Shown here: positions 46,042-56,435 of the stretch, piece by piece
Layout of the letters: each line of letters starts with the position of its first letter
Numbering within the stretch: position 1 is the stretch's first letter
Source: Acidobacteriota bacterium
GTDB taxonomy: Bacteria; Acidobacteriota; UBA6911; RPQK01; JAJDTT01
Assembly: GCA_028874215.1 (NCBI GenBank)
Contig: JAPPLF010000025.1
Coordinates: 42,262 to 106,261 of the forward strand
Direction of reading: 5' to 3'
DNA length: 64,000 nt
Position numbers and translations under genes: made by a program
The notes under the pieces: model-generated
The model's database searches: none
Told to the model about the DNA's origin: nothing
The model's input: only the letters and a program-made list of their open reading frames with translations

Positions 46042-48738
46042 TCAGCGAATGCGCCTCCGCTCGGCCGGTACAAGACAAGCTAGGCTGTCGACATCCGGCA
46101 GGGTGAACGGGAGATCCAGTGCATCAATCTTCGATACGACATACTGTCGTGCCCTCGCAATGAGATCCGAGACGTCGAGCGCCGGGTCGGCATTTGTGAA
46201 GACGGGGCTGCGGGGTTTGTTGGCAAGCGGGTTAAGGCGCTGAATCAGTTCCCAATCACGGACTAGGCTCCAGTTCCCGTCTGCATCCGATTGGGCAGCG
46301 ACAACGACAGCGCGAATGGCACCATCGGCGCCGGTGATTCGATCGCGCACACTGAATACGAAGATGGGATCTCCCAAACCCCGGATCGTGGCGAACGCTG
46401 CGGACAGCGCAACGGCATCCCGAACTGCCCGGTCGACAACCCGTAGCCCGACCCCGGCGACATCCTCCCCTTGCTTGGGTTGCGGTTCCCGGGTGAAGAA
46501 AAGGTCATAGCGGTCGACAGTGGAGATCAAGAAGTCGTCCTTCCATTCCTCCGGTGGACGGAAGCTCAAGCGAAGGTTGTCAGACTGGTCGGGCCGCCGA
46601 CCATGCACGGCGAGGATCGCTTTGACAAACGGCACGAGATCTGGCAGATCCACGCGTGGGATCTGGCCTGCCACGGCTCCGAAATCGAAGCGAGCGACAT
46701 GGCCGATGAGATTACGTACGGTGTCCACGGCGTCCTCACTGCCGAAAGTCGCGGTTTCCGCATCGAACCAATCGTCGAGCGTTTGGCCCCTGAGGGCGGC
46801 GGAATCGGCGTCGGAGAATACCTTGGTGAACATGCCTGGGGATGCCATCCCGATTACGAGCTGGCGAATGTCCTCGGGATCGTCCATTGCGCCATGGAAT
46901 GCCAAGTTGATTCGCGCAAGCTTCTTGTCCAAGAGTTCCCAGATCCGGCTCTCTACGGTGTCCGGGTTCCTCACCGTTACAACATCGACGCGATCGGTTT
47001 GGCCGTAGCGGCTCAAGCGCCCAACGCGCTGGTGCAGACGCATCGGGTTCCAAGGCAGATCCACATGAACCAGGGCGCTGCAACTCTCCTGAAGGTCGAC
47101 GCCCTCGCCAGCTGCCTCCGTAGAAACGAGAAAGCGAACTTCTCCCCGATTGAAACGCGCCGCCGCAAGCCGCCGGTCTTCCGTCAGGTCGGCTGTATTG
47201 CCGCGTGAATCTCGTACATCCTCAATGAAGCCGTCGCCGTTGATGAACGTCACACACCCGTCACCGTAGCGTTGGTGCAGCGCGCTCATTAGTAGCGCCT
47301 GGGTTGCCTTGTACTCGGTAAAGAAGAGCACGGATCTGTCGGCGAAGGACTCGTCGACCACGGACAGGATGCGCGCGATTTTCGTCTCATTGGTGACCTC
47401 ATTTGCCACCGCGAGCAATTCCTCGAGTGCCGGGATCTCGTTCGGGTTGAGGTCGACTCCGCTGAGGCTCGCGGCCGTCCGTTCTTCGAGGAGATTGATC
47501 TTGTCCAAATTTGCCGAGTTGTCCTCATCCCGTAACTTCTGCAGGCGCGACACATCCTCGCGCGATTCCTCCAACTTGGCGTTCGCGTCACGGAGCCGGG
47601 CGAGCCGTCGAGCGAGAGCCCGCCGTACTGCCGCCACGGAGCTCGACGCGAGCTTCTGCATCGTGATCAGGATCAGGATCACCATGCGTCGATCTTGGAA
47701 GCCAAGATTGGCGGAATAAGCTTTCCCCGTTGTGATGAACTGGGTGAGTTGCTCGTAGAAGCGCGTCTCCTGCGGTGAGTAGGCGTACGTCTCCCGCCTT
47801 GATCGCACTGGAGTGAACAGCAGCGCGCCGGACATGTCCGTGACGGAGTTCTTGTTGTTACGAATAATCACGGTGCGGAGTTTCTCGATCTGTTCTTCGA
47901 GAGGCTGTTCGGGATCGAAATCATCGGGTCGTAGCAATTTCAGCAGGGAAAGGAATCCCGTGTCCTTGCCGCGATGCGGGGTGCCGGTGAACAGCACCAT
48001 AGAATGGACCTTGCCACGTTCCTGAAGGCGTTCGACAAGTTGATACGACAACGTGCGGTGGCCCTGTTCGTCCACGTTCATGTGATGGGCTTCATCGATG
48101 AGCACGAGATCCCAGGGCTTCGCGTCGAACAGGCGATCCCAACGGTTGCGTTTGTCGCGCCGCAACGTATGGGCTGAGGCGATGACCCGATCCTGTGTAT
48201 TCCAGAAGTCGGAGGTTTCCGTGTCGGCGTCGGCGACGTAGATCGAGAGCCGGATGTCGAACATTTCGCGCATTCGCACCTGCCACTGTTCGACCAAACT
48301 GGCCGGTGCGAGTATCAACAGTCGCCGCACACGGCCCGACGAAAGCAGCGGTGTGAGGATGAGGCCCGCTTCGATGGTTTTGCCAAGCCCGACATCGTCG
48401 GCCACTAGCCATCGCGTGGGCCACGATTCGAGTACGCGTTTGCAGACCCAGAGCTGGTGCGGCAGCAAGTCGATGCGTGATCGGGAAAAGACGCCCCAAG
48501 CATCGTTGACTGAACGAATGCACTCACCGAGGACTCGGGTCACGACATGCAGCGCGGGATCGAGCCGTCCGGCGGCCATCCGATCCGCCAAGCTGTCGAT
48601 GAGTTTGAGGTCGGCCGCCAGACATTCCTCTATTCCGTGCTCAAAGCGGGCAACGACGCTCTCGCCCTGGTCCAGCAGGACTTGTCCGGAACCAAAGCGG
48701 GGATGCCGGATTGCCGCGTTCGTACTGAAGGGCGTCAT
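46042..48738 (-). CDS. SNF2/RapA-like ATP-dependent helicase
   Basis: An 898-residue superfamily 2 helicase. HPRFGSGQVLLDQGESVVAR (residues 12-31) looks like a small Tudor/KOW-like fold. Walker A is DDVGLGKT near 114-121, Walker B is DEAH at 215-218, motif III is TGTPHRG, and motif VI is QRVGRLSRYGQ, with VSTEAAGEGVDLQ preceding it. A long helical insert (about 380-440) and a C-terminal 250-residue region are specific to this group and resemble helicases of phage-defence loci such as DISARM DrmD. ATG 48738 overlaps the stop of the giant ATPase gene (ATGA); a GTG just before it is the alternative start. Last gene of the operon. Confidence 0.9.
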   Translation of the reverse strand: MTPFSTNAAIRHPRFGSGQVLLDQGESVVARFEHGIEECLAADLKLIDSLADRMAAGRLDPALHVVTRVLGECIRSVNDAWGVFSRSRIDLLPHQLWVCKRVLESWPTRWLVADDVGLGKTIEAGLILTPLLSSGRVRRLLILAPASLVEQWQVRMREMFDIRLSIYVADADTETSDFWNTQDRVIASAHTLRRDKRNRWDRLFDAKPWDLVLIDEAHHMNVDEQGHRTLSYQLVERLQERGKVHSMVLFTGTPHRGKDTGFLSLLKLLRPDDFDPEQPLEEQIEKLRTVIIRNNKNSVTDMSGALLFTPVRSRRETYAYSPQETRFYEQLTQFITTGKAYSANLGFQDRRMVILILITMQKLASSSVAAVRRALARRLARLRDANAKLEESREDVSRLQKLRDEDNSANLDKINLLEERTAASLSGVDLNPNEIPALEELLAVANEVTNETKIARILSVVDESFADRSVLFFTEYKATQALLMSALHQRYGDGCVTFINGDGFIEDVRDSRGNTADLTEDRRLAAARFNRGEVRFLVSTEAAGEGVDLQESCSALVHVDLPWNPMRLHQRVGRLSRYGQTDRVDVVTVRNPDTVESRIWELLDKKLARINLAFHGAMDDPEDIRQLVIGMASPGMFTKVFSDADSAALRGQTLDDWFDAETATFGSEDAVDTVRNLIGHVARFDFGAVAGQIPRVDLPDLVPFVKAILAVHGRRPDQSDNLRLSFRPPEEWKDDFLISTVDRYDLFFTREPQPKQGEDVAGVGLRVVDRAVRDAVALSAAFATIRGLGDPIFVFSVRDRITGADGAIRAVVVAAQSDADGNWSLVRDWELIQRLNPLANKPRSPVFTNADPALDVSDLIARARQYVVSKIDALDLPFTLPDVDSLACLVPAERRRIR

Positions 48739-51700
48739 CACTGTTCCAATCCGAGTTGACGGCGCAGATCCGTGTTCGAAGCCACGTGGCGAATAGGTAT
48801 GTCGAAGGCGCGATGGAGATTCGGCGTAGCCGTAGCTAAATTGGACGCCAGAAAGTCGAAGATGGCGCGTGCCTTCCCCGGGTTGGACATGGCGTCATCC
48901 GGACGGTCGAGGCCGAAGGGATGCAGAAAACGAAGCACTTGCTCCGATGGTACCCAGCAGTCCCGGTACAGATGTTCGCCCTCGACAACTTCCAGGCGCA
49001 CAAGTTCCCGTAGCACCCAGTGGAGACCCATGTTGAGAGGCGCGGGTGGTGCATCGAAGTTTATACCTGCTCCCGTGAGGGCCTCGTCGACTCTCGGTGC
49101 AAGCAAGCAAGTGATTTTGTACATGTTCTCCGGACGCTGTCCGGCCGACCTGAGCAAACGAATATATACACCCCGATATCGACTAAGTTGATAGATCGCC
49201 GGAAACAGTGCCATCCACCGTGGGTAGGCTAGCTTGGCCAGCGCGTCGTCTTGCCATTCCCGCAGCATCCGCATCCAGGCCCCTGCGTCGTCGGGGGCCT
49301 TGAATACGTCCCACCATCCTTTCCCGTGGGCCAGTTCAAGGAATCCACGGTGCTGAGGATCCTGGGTACGACCAAGACTTCGGCACACACCCAGAACCAG
49401 CAGCGCGATCCAGTGATCGTCCGATCCCGAATTGAGTCGGCCTGAAATATCGTGGTCACGCCGTAGCCACTCCGGCCAAGCCCGCCTTTCATAGGCAGCG
49501 ATCACTTCACTGCGCACCGCCGCATCGTTCCACCATTCCGATAGCCGGTTGAAGAAAGTGTCGCCGTCGATTGCTGGTACTGCCACCGACTCTGGCACAC
49601 GGAACCGGTTGGGAAAGAGGGCACCCAGAAGTCTCTGGCGACGCCAAGGCTCGTCGCAAATGTCTCGGAGCATTTGGCGGATGCCATCGTAGTCCCGAAG
49701 CCAAGACGGGCGGGCCTCGATTGAGTTGAGGTGAGAGAGAACGCGATCCTGTAGTCTTCCGTCCAACAGATAGCGAAGCGCGGCGCGTTGAAGATTCTCC
49801 CTGACGTCCCGATACCAATCCGCGACCTCAGCGGCATCGACGCGATGCTGCGTACGAAGCCACCGGAACACGATCCAGTCTTCGCGGCGTCCGATGTATG
49901 CTGGGTCGAGAATTCGGTTGCTAGGAGCGAAGGCAGACCGCAGCAGTTCGTCCTCAAGGTCTCCGTCAGCTTCGTCCCGCAATAGGGAAGAGTCCTGAAG
50001 TAGCAATCTCTGCAGAGGTTGGGAGCTTCCGGCAACTGATCGCGCTCGGAACCTGCGGTGCCATGTTGCGCCATGCGAATCGTTGGAAACCAAGTCCCAA
50101 GCCGCCGCAGCTTGGGGAAGGGGGCGCAACGCGTGTAGCCGCGTCGGCGTCAAATCGTAGTCCCAACGTTTTGCCAGTTCCGCCAATAGGTTGGCCGGGC
50201 GAACCGGGGCCGGACGGATGGGATCGTCGTCCGTACTCGCGAGTGTACACAATGGAACGAGGAGTCGGTTGGTCTCGCAGGACACGATGCGGCGGCTGCC
50301 AACTAATGATCGGAAGTCGTCGTCGTCGATTTCAGCGAGGGCGGCGCATAGATCTGGGTTGTCCAAGCCATCGGTCGCGACTTCCCACGGCATCTTTGGA
50401 CTCAGCGGGGGAAGCAGCGGTGGAAATGGTGCGGGAAGGCAGGTGGGAACAACCGAACGGGTGGCCATCCAAGCGGATATGCCGCGACCGTTACCATGCA
50501 AATGGCGAAGAAACGATGAGCGCAGCCTATCGGGGTTGTCCGTGCCGGAGGCGAGAACTTCCCATAGAGACGACAAGAAGCTCTGACCGTCACTCACAAG
50601 CATTGGGCAGTCCACCACCGTTTTCCCGGTCAGGACATCGTGCAACTCGATCAGGCCTTTTCCGAGCACGTCGCCGAGGCCACGGACGGCTTCGAGGGTC
50701 GTATTCTCATCAAGCGACACATGGGTTCGCCCAGGATCAAGTTTGAAGGGTCCGTTGACGATGTATCCGCAGGCCCATTCTTCGCTCGTCGGTGTGACGT
50801 TCCAAAGGAACGGCACATCCGGAGCGAAGGCGGTCGGAACACCATCTCGGAGACCGAGGGCCAATGCTGCGGTACCCATGTCCTCTAATCCTGAGTCCGC
50901 GGGTCGGAACCGAAGGATTCGCCAGGAGCCGACATGGTTAGGCAACTCGGTTTCGACGCCGATCGACCACGCAAACGCACCTTCTATCGGTTTGCCGTCG
51001 AAGACGTGGACCCCGGGAAACGGTCCGCCTTCGACAACGACTTCCCGCACCTGCCGTGCGAATACAGGCAACAGGGCACGCCCGTAGGAAAAGCGACCGA
51101 ACAGCTCTTGGATCAGTTTGTTTGCTTCCATATCGCCCCGCAGGGGCAGGCGAACGCGAGTTGCTCGACGGCCTTCAATCATCCATGAATCGGCACCGTC
51201 CGGGACAGCTTGCTCCATGGGAAGCAAACCCCCGGCAATGGAGAACGCGATAAACCCGCTGACCACGGACGGGGACGACGAGAGAAGGTGAACGGACTTG
51301 AAGCCGAGGCCAAAGCGACCAGTGGTCGAGGACAGAGAGGCCTCTCCAGGCGCCTCGCCGGGCTTGCCGCTCAGATTCAAGAGCATCATGAAGTAGAGGT
51401 CCTGATCCCACTGACGGTCCCGGCCTGCCGGGAAGGCCGCGCCACCGGTGTCGTTGATTGGACGCCCCCAGTGCATTACGTCCAAAGTGGGCGTGGCACC
51501 ATTCTCGTGGAGCTTAACGACGAAACGACGAGTGTGGCATGGCACCGTCCCTCCTTTGATCTCGGCGGCCTGTGCAAGCGCGTCGTCGGCATTCTGTGCG
51601 AGTTCTAACAGCACGCCGTCGTTTCGATAGCCGTAACGGTGCATCAGCACGTTGACCTGCTTCCAAAGGAATGTCTGATGCTTGGGCGCTTTGATGAGGT

Positions 51701-54700
51701 TCGCCAAGCCGTCCAGGGATTCTCTCTCTATCCTGATCGTTTGGTCGGAGGGCACCTGCTCTCGCTTCCTTTGCGCCCGCTCAGCCGTCCTGAGAGCGTC
51801 CCGGAGCGGTCTGCTATCTCTGACATCGAGCTGTCGAAGCGTGAGCGGCAAGTGTGCTTTGATTGAGGCGAGCACGGGACGGAGATCCGCTCTGGAACTC
51901 TCCGCCCATTGAGACCACCAGTCGTTCACTCGCTCGCGGTCCAGTTTGAGGTACTTGGTTGCCCATCTCTCGACTGTGGCTCCGAGCAACTGTATGAGTT
52001 CGGAACTGGTGCGGCTCTGCGGGTCGACGTCACGCAGATCGACCTGCGTGAAGGGCTCACGGGGCGCAATCCCCAACGTTGAGCCGAGATATGGAACGGG
52101 GTCGGTGGCGAACAGTGTGTCGGAGTCGTGTTCGGCTTCCATTTCCACCCACTCGCCGAAGACGTTCACCGCAAGAACACGGGGACCACGCTGGACGTAT
52201 AGCGAGACCCAAACACACAAACTTGTAAAAGGGTTTTCTCTGTTCGGGCCGACCAACGTGCTACGCATACCTTTAATGCTGACGTCTTCGCCAAGCCATT
52301 CCTTGGCCAGCTTCGAGATTTCGCCACGTGAGCCGCTCCCCAGCAAACTGAGGAACGCGCCGACGGCGCGGTGCGGGAGTCGATCACGCCAAGGCTCGAA
52401 GTAGGCTCTCAATGGGTCCTCTTCGAGTTCGTCTTTGTCAGCCCTCGGTCGGGCTGGCCGCTCGTCGTCGTTTAATCCGAGTACGGGACGGAGTTCGGAA
52501 ACCAAACGGTGCCTCCGTGCGACGCCGGTTTCGGTTCTCGCGACGTCTCGGCTCGCGTGCCAATTGCCGTCCTGCGTAGGTAGGTCGAGCTTTGGCAGGA
52601 CATGCTCGAAAAAGCCGTTGGTCTCTGCGAAACAGCCCAAGAGTTTCCTAAACATGCGCCCACCCGAAGAGTCCTTAGCTGGTCGGCTGGCGGCGAGGGG
52701 AGTCAGCATTTCGATCTGGCGTTCGGGGTGAACAGGCGCACAGAGCGACTTCGCCAACTTCAGCAGTAGTTGACGATCCTCGTGTCCCCGGATTCGGTCG
52801 ACGGTGTGCACGAGCTTCCAACCGCGATGGCGTCCGGCAAGGGGCGTTTCCAGTGCGCAGGCGATCAACAAAGCGTCGACCAGCCTTGGCTTCGAAATGA
52901 CAAGCCAAGCGCCACCATCTACTTGCGCCACCCGGTCGGAATCCAAGGCGTCGACCATCCTCTCTACTTGGCGCCCGCGTCCCATGCGTCCCAGAATCTC
53001 TCGAACCACCGGCTCTGCCATCGGCCAAACCTGCGGATCGACGGCATCGGGGAGCCGCTTGTCGCCGAAGGCCCCGTTCGCGGCTAAATCGTGGACGGCA
53101 TCGAGCACTTCCTCGGGAGCGATAAGCACCGCCTTCGGAGCGAGACCCTCGCCATCGCGATCCGGCAACCAACGGCTATCCTTCAACAGTCGGCGCAGGT
53201 CACGGTCAGGCGACAGGCTCACCCGACCGTCATTGGAGCGCACGTGTTGCACGATCCGTTCGGCGAAACGCCACGGGCTCGAGTGTTCCAACATCAGTTG
53301 AAGAACGCCATCACGGTCCAACTCCGGAATGGTGCCGTAGAGATGGGCGACATCGGCATCTGGATCCAGTAGACGTACACCCGCGCGGAGTTCCCCGGGC
53401 AACACAATGTCGCTTGTCCTTCCGGTCGAACGCCGTGCACGGTCGTCGAACGCCCCACGGGCCTCGTTGAGGCCCCGGTGCAGAGGCATCTGACGCCAGC
53501 GTCGTTGTGCCCTTGGTTCCGCGCTGTGCAAGTGCTTGAGTAAATGCAGTGCCTCCGCCTTGGTTAGCCCCTTCCAGTCCACGTGCCTATTCAGACATTC
53601 ACCAAGTAGGCGATGAAGTGTTTTGAGATCGTCCTGACCGACGGAAAGGGCTTCAAGGATGTCTTGAGAAAGCGAGCCCACCAACTGCCTGTCCAATGCA
53701 CACCATGACCGATCGAGGAGGCGCAACAGAATGAGCAGCGCGCGCTCGTACCCAGCACGAACCTGGAACAATTCGGTGCGACCTGCAACAGCCCGCCCGG
53801 CGAGGAGCGCACGCGCCGCCAATCGAACATTGGCGCTGTCTGAAATGTTTGAAGCGAGACGACGAAGCAATGGTGTGCGAGTGGCGGCTTCGGCGAACGT
53901 CTCGGCCTGAAGCACTGCACGGGCTAAGGCCTCCGGCTCGGGCGACGGCACATCGGCGACGGAGGCCACCGCCTTGCCGTTCACGAACCACACTGTCTCG
54001 TCGAGCGCCATAGCGAGGTCCGTGACGGCACGTTTCGGATCGGAAGTCCGTTCCGGTTGTGCTGTGTTTGTACCGTCGTACTCCGGTTCCTCGGAAACCA
54101 GACTGGCGAATACCCGGTGGTTCTCGATCTGGCGATGGAGATCGGCAATAGACCAAGCTTCCTCCTTGTCTTCCGGCAACCTAATCGCTCGGAAAAACGG
54201 CAGCCTACGCAGACGATCATCTAAGGGACGGGCGGAGCGTAGGGATAGCAGTTTCTCAGCGAGAAGAAGCCGGGAGTGCCGCAATCGTTCCGATTCGCCG
54301 CCCGCCTCCAGCCGTTGTCCCAAGGCGGTCAGCGCACAATCCAGCCGTTCCTTATCAAGGTGCGGCGTCGGTCGCGAATCGCCCGCACGTTGCCCGACCG
54401 GTAGCAGGAACAAACCCTCGCCGATCACCCCATCACACTCAGTGAACTCGACGACAGCCTGTACAGTGTCCACCGGTGTTTCCACGAGCCATTTTCTTGG
54501 GATGGCCATGCACAGAACGCGCCATGCCTCCCGCAACTCGTCACGAGTTTCTCGTGAGGCAGACCGTTGGATAGTGGGCGCAAGGGCGCCTTCCTCTATT
54601 CGTCCCGCAAGCCACTGGACGAAAGCCGCTGCCCGAGTGTCCTCCGAACGGGCATTCAGACCGAGTACATGACTGACAACTCTTTTGATCCACTGTAGAG

Positions 54701-56435
54701 ATTGCTTGGACGCAAACGCATCGCCCGGAATGCTGTTCAGGAGGCATTCGAGGTGGTCGACGGTCCAGTCGTCGAGTGTTCCTGCCAATTGAGGTGCTGC
54801 GTCATCAATGAACAGCACATGGCCCGCGTGTTCCCGGCAAGATGCCAAGAAGCGCATGCGAACGGTCTTCGGTGCCTGACCCCAATTGGGGATTGACAGG
54901 ACCGGGCAGGCATCAGCGGGCGTCGCTCTCCATCGAACCCCGTTCGTCGCTACGACTGGGAGCAGCCAATGCCGTCGCGTGACGAAGTGCTTCCGATCGT
55001 CGAGTATGTCCGAGCGCACAACTGAGTCCAGTAACCTTCGAGCCGCCCGGTCGTCGACGCCGTCAACCGCTTTGGCGAGTGCAAGTGGCAGCAGAGGAAG
55101 CAACAGGTCCTCACATAACGTGCGATTCCAACGGTGGCGCATATCGCCATCCCTTGTGGCATCGCCGTGTTCGTCGGCGACTCCGGGGATGGACTTGCGA
55201 TTCTGGGATGGCCAGAAGTAGCCGTGCAGGATGATCTCCCACGCAGGCGATGGACCGTCGCTTTCGACGATCGCACTGGAATTGGGCGCGGGATCGTCGT
55301 CTAGCGGGAGGAACCCGGCCCAGCGAAGCCGGACGCCCAATTGGTCGGCGTCGCAGTCAACGGGCCGGAGCACCGTCACTGCGGCGTGAGCGAGCGCTTT
55401 CCGAGGCACCGTGGCATACTGACCGTTCCTCCAGTCAGGATATTGCGGCCAATCGGGCTCCGATCGGAGGTCGCGTAAGCTCCTGCCATCAAGAGATTCG
55501 ATTCCGACCACGGACCACTTCGACGATTGCGACGCAATTGTGCCCTCAAAGGGACGCTCGGGACACTGACGATTTTCATTCTGATACCTTCCCAACCATC
55601 CCACGGTCTGGCGAGCGACGCGCATCAGCATCACTCTGTCGCTCAGGTCCTCAGGCCTCGCTACACGTTGCGCATCGATGGTCTGAAGATGTCCGCACTG
55701 CGCCAACAGGAGCGCCGCGGGCGTTGAGGAGCCAAACCACGAGCATAGCTCTTGAGACCCTGGGCAATGATCACCCAGCCCGTATCGGAGACCATCGGCT
55801 CCCCGATCCAGATGCTCGTTGCGTCGCAACGGAACCCACAACATCAGGCCGTCTTCCGTTTCCCGAAGCAGTTCCCTCATGGCGACCCGAAGTCGCTCGA
55901 CGTCTCTTTCTCCAACTGCGTCCCAATCGGGATGAAGGGGATCCCTAGATCCGCTGTTTCCGGTGCCGGCCCACGGGTTCAGAACTCCGCCTCGCCACAC
56001 CGACTTCGCGGCACCGATATAGAGAAACGCCTCGCAGATGTGGAAGACGCTCTTGAGCCCAATCCCGAACGTACCGATTTTGGCGACATCGTCCTCCTTT
56101 GATCCGCCGATGGCCTTGTGCAACGCCTCACGATCCTTGTCAGGAAACGGCCCGTCATTCGCCACCAACAGTGCGGGGCCGCGAAGCAAACTGTTTTCCG
56201 CATGGGGCCAGCCGCGCTCCAGCACCGTGAGCCTGAGCCGTCGCGCACAGGCATCGTCGGCATTCTGAACAAGTTCGCGGAACAGCGTGCGTCCATCCCC
56301 GGCATCCTTGTAGACATCCGCCAAGAGAGTCTGGATCGCCTTGACCTCGTCGAGCGGACTTCGGACGATACCGGCATTTCGCCGGACATCGACGTCGCGC
56401 GGGTGCTCTTTGTCGTTGCTATCGGTCATGTTCAT
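48738..56435 (-). CDS. giant protein with two sacsin/Hsp90-type ATPase domains
   Basis: A 2,565-residue protein. Domain 1 has FRELVQNADDACA (GHKL N-box Glu54 and Asn58), LLVANDGPF and GTFGIGLKSVFH (121-132). Domain 2, about residues 1600-1720, repeats the set: LLELAQNADDALAQ near 1611 and GRFGLGFKSVHLL near 1705. Both therefore have the residues needed for ATP binding and match sacsin-repeat N-terminal domains. The 1,450-residue linker and the 850-residue C-terminus show no motif I recognise. No signal peptide or membrane helix. ATG 56435 overlaps the AbiEii stop (ATGA); the upstream part of the open frame belongs to the toxin gene. Likely an ATP-driven clamp or sensor. Confidence 0.9.
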   Translation of the reverse strand: MNMTDSNDKEHPRDVDVRRNAGIVRSPLDEVKAIQTLLADVYKDAGDGRTLFRELVQNADDACARRLRLTVLERGWPHAENSLLRGPALLVANDGPFPDKDREALHKAIGGSKEDDVAKIGTFGIGLKSVFHICEAFLYIGAAKSVWRGGVLNPWAGTGNSGSRDPLHPDWDAVGERDVERLRVAMRELLRETEDGLMLWVPLRRNEHLDRGADGLRYGLGDHCPGSQELCSWFGSSTPAALLLAQCGHLQTIDAQRVARPEDLSDRVMLMRVARQTVGWLGRYQNENRQCPERPFEGTIASQSSKWSVVGIESLDGRSLRDLRSEPDWPQYPDWRNGQYATVPRKALAHAAVTVLRPVDCDADQLGVRLRWAGFLPLDDDPAPNSSAIVESDGPSPAWEIILHGYFWPSQNRKSIPGVADEHGDATRDGDMRHRWNRTLCEDLLLPLLPLALAKAVDGVDDRAARRLLDSVVRSDILDDRKHFVTRRHWLLPVVATNGVRWRATPADACPVLSIPNWGQAPKTVRMRFLASCREHAGHVLFIDDAAPQLAGTLDDWTVDHLECLLNSIPGDAFASKQSLQWIKRVVSHVLGLNARSEDTRAAAFVQWLAGRIEEGALAPTIQRSASRETRDELREAWRVLCMAIPRKWLVETPVDTVQAVVEFTECDGVIGEGLFLLPVGQRAGDSRPTPHLDKERLDCALTALGQRLEAGGESERLRHSRLLLAEKLLSLRSARPLDDRLRRLPFFRAIRLPEDKEEAWSIADLHRQIENHRVFASLVSEEPEYDGTNTAQPERTSDPKRAVTDLAMALDETVWFVNGKAVASVADVPSPEPEALARAVLQAETFAEAATRTPLLRRLASNISDSANVRLAARALLAGRAVAGRTELFQVRAGYERALLILLRLLDRSWCALDRQLVGSLSQDILEALSVGQDDLKTLHRLLGECLNRHVDWKGLTKAEALHLLKHLHSAEPRAQRRWRQMPLHRGLNEARGAFDDRARRSTGRTSDIVLPGELRAGVRLLDPDADVAHLYGTIPELDRDGVLQLMLEHSSPWRFAERIVQHVRSNDGRVSLSPDRDLRRLLKDSRWLPDRDGEGLAPKAVLIAPEEVLDAVHDLAANGAFGDKRLPDAVDPQVWPMAEPVVREILGRMGRGRQVERMVDALDSDRVAQVDGGAWLVISKPRLVDALLIACALETPLAGRHRGWKLVHTVDRIRGHEDRQLLLKLAKSLCAPVHPERQIEMLTPLAASRPAKDSSGGRMFRKLLGCFAETNGFFEHVLPKLDLPTQDGNWHASRDVARTETGVARRHRLVSELRPVLGLNDDERPARPRADKDELEEDPLRAYFEPWRDRLPHRAVGAFLSLLGSGSRGEISKLAKEWLGEDVSIKGMRSTLVGPNRENPFTSLCVWVSLYVQRGPRVLAVNVFGEWVEMEAEHDSDTLFATDPVPYLGSTLGIAPREPFTQVDLRDVDPQSRTSSELIQLLGATVERWATKYLKLDRERVNDWWSQWAESSRADLRPVLASIKAHLPLTLRQLDVRDSRPLRDALRTAERAQRKREQVPSDQTIRIERESLDGLANLIKAPKHQTFLWKQVNVLMHRYGYRNDGVLLELAQNADDALAQAAEIKGGTVPCHTRRFVVKLHENGATPTLDVMHWGRPINDTGGAAFPAGRDRQWDQDLYFMMLLNLSGKPGEAPGEASLSSTTGRFGLGFKSVHLLSSSPSVVSGFIAFSIAGGLLPMEQAVPDGADSWMIEGRRATRVRLPLRGDMEANKLIQELFGRFSYGRALLPVFARQVREVVVEGGPFPGVHVFDGKPIEGAFAWSIGVETELPNHVGSWRILRFRPADSGLEDMGTAALALGLRDGVPTAFAPDVPFLWNVTPTSEEWACGYIVNGPFKLDPGRTHVSLDENTTLEAVRGLGDVLGKGLIELHDVLTGKTVVDCPMLVSDGQSFLSSLWEVLASGTDNPDRLRSSFLRHLHGNGRGISAWMATRSVVPTCLPAPFPPLLPPLSPKMPWEVATDGLDNPDLCAALAEIDDDDFRSLVGSRRIVSCETNRLLVPLCTLASTDDDPIRPAPVRPANLLAELAKRWDYDLTPTRLHALRPLPQAAAAWDLVSNDSHGATWHRRFRARSVAGSSQPLQRLLLQDSSLLRDEADGDLEDELLRSAFAPSNRILDPAYIGRREDWIVFRWLRTQHRVDAAEVADWYRDVRENLQRAALRYLLDGRLQDRVLSHLNSIEARPSWLRDYDGIRQMLRDICDEPWRRQRLLGALFPNRFRVPESVAVPAIDGDTFFNRLSEWWNDAAVRSEVIAAYERRAWPEWLRRDHDISGRLNSGSDDHWIALLVLGVCRSLGRTQDPQHRGFLELAHGKGWWDVFKAPDDAGAWMRMLREWQDDALAKLAYPRWMALFPAIYQLSRYRGVYIRLLRSAGQRPENMYKITCLLAPRVDEALTGAGINFDAPPAPLNMGLHWVLRELVRLEVVEGEHLYRDCWVPSEQVLRFLHPFGLDRPDDAMSNPGKARAIFDFLASNLATATPNLHRAFDIPIRHVASNTDLRRQLGLEQ

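Noticed and set aside
45869..46078. 69-codon minus-strand frame after the helicase
   Set aside because: It overlaps the helicase end in another frame, has no ribosome-binding site and no recognisable sequence.
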